This document shows positions 58,239 through 64,000 of a stretch of DNA of 64,000 nucleotides, piece after piece. A program made the translations under genes and the position numbers. The stretch covers positions 2,725,631-2,789,630 of the forward strand of contig NC_134033.1 of assembly GCF_964204645.1 (NCBI RefSeq), read 5' to 3'. The first letter of the stretch is position 1. Each line of letters starts with the position of its first letter. Source of the DNA: Tubulanus polymorphus (taxonomy: Eukaryota; Nemertea; Palaeonemertea; Tubulaniformes; Tubulanidae). The notes under the pieces are model-generated. The model did not search any database. It was given only the letters and a program-made list of their open reading frames with translations, and was not told the DNA's origin.

Positions 58239-59248
58239 TGGCAACCTTTCACAAACCTTTACTCGACTCCTCGGTGCCCGTTATAGTCTAGCCCACCTTC
58301 CTATACTGCCGAATTGCCCGTATCAACTCTGGACCAGGTTAAATGTGTTTAGAATTGGTTTTATATTTTGCACTTAAAGCCAATTTAAAAGTTTGAACGG
58401 ACACTTCAGTTTCAGTAAATCCCTGCAAAAGTTTTGTGTTATTGAGTGTCAGGTGACAAAGCCACAATTTTAGTTATTTCTCAATAATTTTCACATTTGT
58501 CTCGCGTCTAAATACAGAATCCAGAATGGTTTTAGTCTCAGACGATTAACGCGGGTTACAACGTATACGATGTGGATTGTATGACCCAATATGCAATGAA
58601 GCAAATGTTTTCGATTGTTTATATCTGATAAATCGTTAGATTACTCGTAACTCGAATCTCTTTAAGTCGAATAAGCATTGAAACTCCGAAAACAAATATT
58701 GGAATACTTACATTCGATGCTGGCAATCAGATTTCCGTTGTTTAATTGGAATTCAAACACAAATCACTGAGATCACAATCGATTCGAGTTAAGATTGAGT
58801 CCACTGTATTTCAGTTTGCTATAACGAGGGTCCGTCATTTCTTCGACTAAGCTTAAACCTAACCTAACCTTAATTTCCTAAACAGAAATAATTCAAAATT
58901 TCTACTCTACCGTTGGGATCCCGAAACGGATGGTTCGCCGCGTTGATACGGGGATAAACATGCTGGACCCAGTGGCACAGTTGTGAGTTAAAGCTAAATC
59001 CGAGATAAATACAAATTACACGAATTAATTAGTAATTCGGTGGATTTTACCGGATTTGCCAGACGCAATAGAAAAGAAATTCTGCAGTTTGCTGATGTAA
59101 TTAAGCCACTTTTCGTCAACCAAATGTATCTCGACAAAATACAGCATCATGAAATCAGTTGCATGAATCAAATTTGAAATCGATGGTTACATTTACATGT
59201 AACATGGTTACACGTAGTTACATGTTAGAATGTTTTCCAATCACAATC

Positions 59249-59480
59249 GGGCGGACCGGATGGCTTAGTCGGTCGGCGACTAGCGTGTCACCGCTGTGGC
59301 CCGGGTTCGAGTCTCGGAGGAGGCGGGTCAGGATGTGGCAAATGATCTCCGGTAAGCGGGCGAGTCGAGAGTACTGTCCTCCCTGGAATGAGGTTGCTAA
59401 TGCGTGAGTCCTACAAAATAACTGGTGTGGGGTAAATTATGTTTAATTCAGTCGTTTCTGGCTGAATTATTTATTTATCC
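59249..59480 (+). mobile_element. tRNA-derived SINE-like element
   Basis: A box TGGCTTAGTCGG at 59261-59272 and B box GGTTCGAGTCT at 59304-59314, with normal spacing, followed by a GC-rich body. The stems are not those of a functional tRNA. Confidence 0.55.
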
Positions 59481-59716
59481 CACAATACCGGTCCAGGCTG
59501 CGGAGTAATTCCCCCAGGGACCTTCGACTTTTTTACAATATTAGTTTGTTATTTTAAGTTTAGTGGTGAGGGTTTGGGAAATTTTTTTATATTTATTCAA
59601 TTCCTCGAACTGAAGAAATCCAAGCGACTATTCGGTACAAGCAGCGCACGCGGTTATCAATCACAGTTCTTTCTCAACTGATGATAAAACTTTGATAATT
59701 TTTTTAACTTCACCAG

Positions 59717-59929
59717 ATTTCGGTTAAAGAAGATGTGTACGCGGCGATGTCTGGTGAACTTGTGTATAAATTCGGATTCAAAACGACTCTATCCAATAGA
59801 GAATCACTCACTGGAGACCTGCCATACGCTCTACTACACAATAGTGCCGCGTCACTGCACAAACCCTTAAGCAAACTTCGATATCCTAAAGCAAAACTCG
59901 AAAATAGTAAAATTGAGCCGGTATTATAG
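59717..59929 (+). CDS. Candidate terminal exon of an unidentified gene (partial)
   Basis: After a ttaacttcaccag acceptor the frame is open for 70 codons to TAG at 59927-59929. It starts ISVKEDVYAAMSGELVYKFG and ends KLRYPKAKLENSKIEPVL. The composition looks coding, polar and soluble. I found no convincing upstream exon in this window and do not recognise the protein. It could also be a relic or a chance open frame. Confidence 0.35.
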   Translation: MSVKEDVYAAMSGELVYKFGFKTTLSNRESLTGDLPYALLHNSAASLHKPLSKLRYPKAKLENSKIEPVL

Positions 59930-60890
59930 TTCAAAACCAGACGTAAATAGAAGGGAAATCTACACTAAAGTTTGTTGGATAGTTTAGATAAAATTTCAGC
60001 TTACAATTTTAGGCAAAAATCGAAGCATTCGATATTTCTATCTTAAACAATATGTGCCTCTATGAATAGTCGAATTAAACTCGATGACCTGTAGGCCCCA
60101 TTGAAAATGTTTGGCACGAATTGAATAGTTCTTTCGGATTAGCGTCACGGACTCGGGTCTGTCACAGGAATGCGCGATCGAGCTTTCTGATTGATCCATT
60201 CCGGTCGCATCGATTATGCACCGTCGTTGATTGGTTGACGTAGGTATTAGAAGCGCGGTTCGAGCCGCCCGGTGCCAGTCCGAGAACCGATGTCCAGTGA
60301 TGAAGGTCGACCTATAAGAGCTCTGCAACAAGGCGTGAAGAACGTGTGGCTTCAAGCAAACAACCTACTGATAAGCGGCTGATGATGTTAGGAGAGACTG
60401 GAACGTGAAGGAATTTGTGACGCCTTGCGATTGAGAACGCAAGATGAGACTGGCGGCTGTTGATGCTGATGATTGCGGTGGAGATCACGATACTGCTGCT
60501 GCTGCTGTTGATGATGTCTGATTTCAACTACAAACAGATTACGGCTAATTTGCTGATGAAGACGAGTTGCTGTTGTCGCTGATTTCCGATGTTCTATTTC
60601 GCGCACATTCATACATTATGAATATTGTGTCTTTTTAGGGTTAAACCGAAACCAGTTCGCTACTACTGACAACTACATGTACACAACTCGTTTGTCGCAA
60701 CGTCCTAACTAGTCTGCTGCTGCTGCTGCATTGGGAACCGCATCAACCCACATTTTGCTGTTTCGGTATCTTTACATTAAGATAAGGTAATTATATTAAA
60801 CTACACCCATCCTTACATTTTGCATATTCAATCTTCTTCAATAGCTTGACGATTATCCGATTTGTTTTTCAGCCGGCTATATTTGAGTTA
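59930..60890. other. Intergenic, no gene recognised
   Basis: Contains short CTG/TGC-rich tracts near 60490-60510 and 60713-60728. Open frames of 70-105 codons on the - strand show no family features. Confidence 0.45.
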
Positions 60891-60898
60891 CAGCAACA

Positions 60899-61176
60899 TC
60901 TTCAAATCTCGAGACGCAGACTCAACTCCGACTAAAGCACGATCTCCAAACCTCGAGATGCAGACTCCACTCCATCTCCAAACCTCGAGACGCAGACTCT
61001 ACTCCGACTAAGGCACCATCTCCAAACCTCGAGACGCAGACTCTACTCCGACTAAAGCACCATCTCCAAACCTCGAGACGCAGACTCTACTCAGACTACA
61101 GAACCATCTCCAAACCTCGAGACGCAGACTCTACTCCGACTAAAGCACCATCTCCAAACCTCGAGACGCAGACTCT
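60899..61176. repeat. 44-bp tandem repeat (about 6 units)
   Basis: Units share CATCTCCAAACCTCGAGACG and CAGACTCTACTCCGACTAAA. One unit is shortened. Confidence 0.9.
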
Positions 61177-61470
61177 ACTCCGTCATTATTTCGTTTTGCC
61201 GCATGTTATAAAGTAACGTAAATAAATAAACGTCCATCTACATAAAATGCTCGTCTTACTAAAAATCTCTGTCTCGGGCTCCGGAAAGAACTCTTCCGCT
61301 TACAACTTCTCACACAATCAAGGAAAGGACAAAGTCAAATAGGAAAGGACAAACGCAAAGTACAAATCAAAGAATTTATTCCAAATTCAAAGTAGGAATT
61401 TCTTACAGCTTGTTTGCAAAAGTAAAATTCAACATTTTATTGAAACATCAATATTTAATATCAACTAAAA

Positions 61471-61535
61471 TGGGATTTGAACCACCAACCATTCGACTAG
61501 CAGTCCAGCACCCTACCCACTACGCTATAGGGACG
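61471..61535 (-). mobile_element. tRNA-like SINE head
   Basis: On the - strand, TAGCGTAGTGGG (A box) and GGTTCAAATCC (B box) lie in a tRNA-like arrangement; no intact acceptor stem. Confidence 0.45.
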
Positions 61536-61657
61536 TACCGGCAGCACACAGAGGAACTCATATTTATCCATTGCTTAAGCAAATTTTATCAAAAAAATAA
61601 TGCCATCTACCGGGCGAGACAGGAACTAGTTCCCATTTCAACCCGGTAGATGGTAAT

Positions 61658-61912
61658 AGAGAATGAGACAAGAGTGGGCAGAGAGAGAGTGAGAATGAGA
61701 CAGAGTGAGGAGAGATGAGAATGAGACAGAATGAGGAGAGATGAGAGTGAAACAGAGTGAGAGAGTGAGAATGAGACAAAGTGAGGAGAGATGAGAGTGA
61801 AACAGAGTGAGGAGAGAGTGAGAATGAGACAGAGTGAGGAGAGATGAGAGTGAAACAGAGTGAGGAGAGAGTGAGAATGAGAGAGGATAGAAAGAGATAG
61901 AGAGGATAGGAT
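61658..61912. repeat. GA-rich minisatellite
   Basis: Repeats of GAGTGAGAATGAGACAGAGT and GAGGAGAGATGAGAGTGAAA. Long Ser/Leu frames on the other strand are artefacts. Confidence 0.9.
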
Positions 61913-61988
61913 GGCATATCACCTGAACTTATGTTCCTCTTGTTTTCTATCTAGAATGCCGTTTACAGTTTCTAGTTCAAACAGATAT

Positions 61989-62168
61989 TTATCCCATCAG
62001 CAGTAATGTTATTATTTTGTCCTCGTGGACATAAAGTTCACTATAACTGAAGTCAAGTTCTCCCAATATGAGTTCGTTTGTTTGTTTATCCTGTCGCTGA
62101 GTTTGAACACTGCCCACACCATCTGATGTAGTCCTGATCATAGTTCCACCATATTGATGACAAACATC
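61989..62168 (-). CDS. Candidate terminal exon of an unidentified gene (partial)
   Basis: Read on the - strand, a tttttag acceptor is followed by 59 open codons and TAA. It begins DVCHQYGGTMIRTTSDGVG and ends YVHEDKIITLLLMG. A possible upstream exon on the same strand ends at about 63093 with a GTGAGT donor; one of its frames reads ELSGLLLLLDKGGETC and joins in phase. I do not recognise the product, and the junction is only inferred. Confidence 0.3.
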   Translation of the reverse strand, partial: DVCHQYGGTMIRTTSDGVGSVQTQRQDKQTNELILGELDFSYSELYVHEDKIITLLLMG

Positions 62169-62269
62169 CTAAAAATATACATGAAACTTAATAGATTTAA
62201 GGCCATCAATCAAACATACAGAGTTAGAGTTAAGTCTAGTTACCGGTGTATCAGAGAAATGGCAATCTA

Positions 62270-62980
62270 AGGTACCCCCAAAATGAGGGTCAGGGGTCAA
62301 ATATTTTTTGTCTCCGATTTCGATGAAATTCAGTATATACATGTATTCTGGGGTGCTGATTACAAATCTGAAAGAATTTTTCGGATCCGAGGCCCCAAAA
62401 ATGAGAAATTCAAATTTTTGGGGGGACCCCTAAATTGTCAAAAGGCCTTGGACCCCAGAATTTTCGAGATATTCAAAATCTGATTGCAGATTTGGAATCA
62501 GCGCCCCTGAAAATAGTAAGGACTAAAATTTTAAGCAAATCGAAGAGATTCGATTTTTTGGCCAAAAACGGCAAAAATCTAAGGTGTAAGTCCAGGAGTT
62601 TTTTTTCGGCGAAAAATTTTTTTTCTCTGATTCCTTGTAAACTTGGTAGGAAGATGTATTCTGTGGTGTAGATTCCGGATATGCAATCAGATTTTGAATC
62701 GGAATTCATCTTCATTGGCAAATAAGGGTTTTAATGCCCAAAATATGCACCCCAAAAATGGGGTACAAAGTCAAAATTTTTTTTTGGCCCAATTTTAATA
62801 AATTTTGGTGCAGACATGTTTTTTGGGGTGCTGATCACGAATATGAAGTTAGTTTTTGGATCTGAGGCCTCTAAAATGAGATATTCAGGATTTTGTGTTT
62901 TGACCCTTATTTTCGTCACAAATTTTGATGAAATTTGGTCCAAAAGTACAATTTCATCTATTGAGCCGAGTATTCAATTA
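62270..62980. repeat. Two diverged copies of a ~230-bp repeat
   Basis: ATGGGGTACAAAGTC at 62757 onward repeats the pattern near 62280, with TGGGGTGCTGAT and GGATCCGAGGCC-type blocks in the same order. No gene seen. Confidence 0.5.
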
Positions 62981-63214
62981 ATTTTTAAGGCAGAAACTCC
63001 ATTGACAATTCTTATGACACTCAGTAAACACTATGTTTACAGATAAACTGCTCTCTCATAATTGTTTTTGGAACATAAAAGAAATTCTACTCACACAAGT
63101 CTCTCCTCCCTTGTCTAGCAGTAATAATAGTCCACTGAGTTCCACAATTCCACATACAGAGTTCCACACCTTCAGGAGTCAACCACTGATTATTTTTTAC
63201 GAGTATCAATCCAC

Positions 63215-63373
63215 TTTTAGTCCAGTTAGTCCACATGTAGTTCGGTAAGTTCACATGTAGTCCAGTTAGTTCACTAGTAGTCCGGTTAGTGCACATGTAG
63301 TTCCCATGTAGTCCGGTAAGTTCACATATAGTCCGGTTAGTTCACTAGTAGTCCGGTAAGTTCACTAGTCCGG
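63215..63373. repeat. ~18-20 bp minisatellite
   Basis: Units like GTAGTCCGGTTAGTTCAC repeated about eight times. Confidence 0.85.
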
Positions 63374-63513
63374 AAGAAGTTGACTGAAGAAGTAAAACTG
63401 ATGAATTTCAGTCGAAGTCCACATCCAGTATTTGTGATGAAGTTTACCAACGATAGTCGAGAGAGGAAAACCTGAAATATGAAATTGAAACAGTCTCTAG
63501 AGAAACACATTAA

Positions 63514-64000
63514 CAAACTCAAACTCAAACTCTCAGACATACTAGTAAAGGCTTATACAAAAGTTTTCACAACTTTACTGGATTAACAGATTGTTTTTAC
63601 GTAACTGATATACTCGGCCACTGTAGGAGTAAGATGGTGAAACTGGTTGAGTCAGCTGGTGATGGTAACCTGCTGAACATGTGGAAAAGAGGAGGAATTA
63701 ACAGGAATTGTAACAACAGCTCATCAAGATTTGTGAAACTATCACCTGCACCATGTCGTGCATGCGGCGCCGCCTGGCTAGTGAAAGTGGTTATTGATAC
63801 TGAGTGCCGAGGTCCCTGTGTCTGTGAGGTCCCCCTGTGTGTCCCTGAGGACATGAAATCTTGTGAATTCTTATTCTTACGTATGTCTTACTTTAAACGG
63901 CCAAGTGAAAGTGACCACAGCAAGGACAAGGTTACCGTTAAACACTTGACTCCAGGTCCCTGTGGACGTGTCTGTAAAGTCCGAGTGTCTGTGAGGGCAC
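63514..64000 (+). other. Open frame running off the right edge
   Basis: Open from after a TAA at 63511-63513 to the window end, with an ATG at 63634. From there it reads 122 codons including PCRACGAAWLVKVV and a Cys-rich stretch, then VKHLTPGPCGRVCK. From about 63808 the DNA repeats GGTCCCTGTG and GTGTCTGTGAGG motifs, so this may be the start of another minisatellite and not a gene. Confidence 0.25.

Noticed and set aside
60388-60612. Gln-rich minus-strand frame (QQQQQ)
   Set aside because: Short CTG/TGC microsatellite at 60490-60510; no conserved surroundings.

Overview
This is an intron-rich animal nuclear genome window. It has long genes with GT-AG introns, AATAAA signals, MITE-like elements and many minisatellites, and no sign of prokaryotic organisation. 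The protein families (UGGT, mitochondrial EF-Ts, FMRFamide-receptor-like class A GPCRs, and an expansin-like secreted protein with its own introns) fit an invertebrate, plausibly a lophotrochozoan such as a mollusc, annelid or nemertean. That placement is inference only.

Region 1 (about 1-32 kb, + strand) is one gene for UDP-glucose:glycoprotein glucosyltransferase (UGGT). I could trace 35 coding exons (2244-31784) that join in phase to 1,531 codons plus a stop. The protein has a signal peptide, thioredoxin-like sensor region, GT24 catalytic domain with a DAD metal-binding motif, and a C-terminal HTEL ER-retrieval tail. Its introns hold twelve copies of a ~285 bp piggyBac-like MITE (TTAA target sites), other terminal-inverted-repeat and palindromic elements, and many tandem arrays that create long but meaningless open frames.

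Region 2 (about 32-43 kb) holds Harbinger-like MITEs and two intronless, closely similar 361-residue GPCR genes facing each other tail to tail (36650-37735 + and 40424-41509 -). This is an inverted duplication that includes about 170-200 bp of upstream sequence. An unidentified 138-codon ORF lies between them.

Region 3 (about 43.8-52.4 kb) holds a single-exon mitochondrial EF-Ts gene (- strand) and a ten-exon gene for a secreted protein with two expansin-like modules joined by a Pro/Thr linker of fifteen 10-residue repeats (+ strand, 46718-52403). Intron positions match between the two modules, so the protein arose by internal duplication.

Region 4 (about 52.4-64 kb) is mostly repeats: a 1.07 kb ~18 bp minisatellite with higher-order structure, nested inverted repeats, an (AT)n tract, tRNA-like SINE heads and GA-rich and other arrays. 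It has two candidate orphan terminal exons (59717-59929 + and 61989-62168 -) and an open frame running off the right edge. The genes are not functionally linked as far as I can tell: UGGT acts in ER glycoprotein quality control, EF-Ts in mitochondrial translation, the GPCRs at the cell surface, and the expansin-like protein probably outside the cell.
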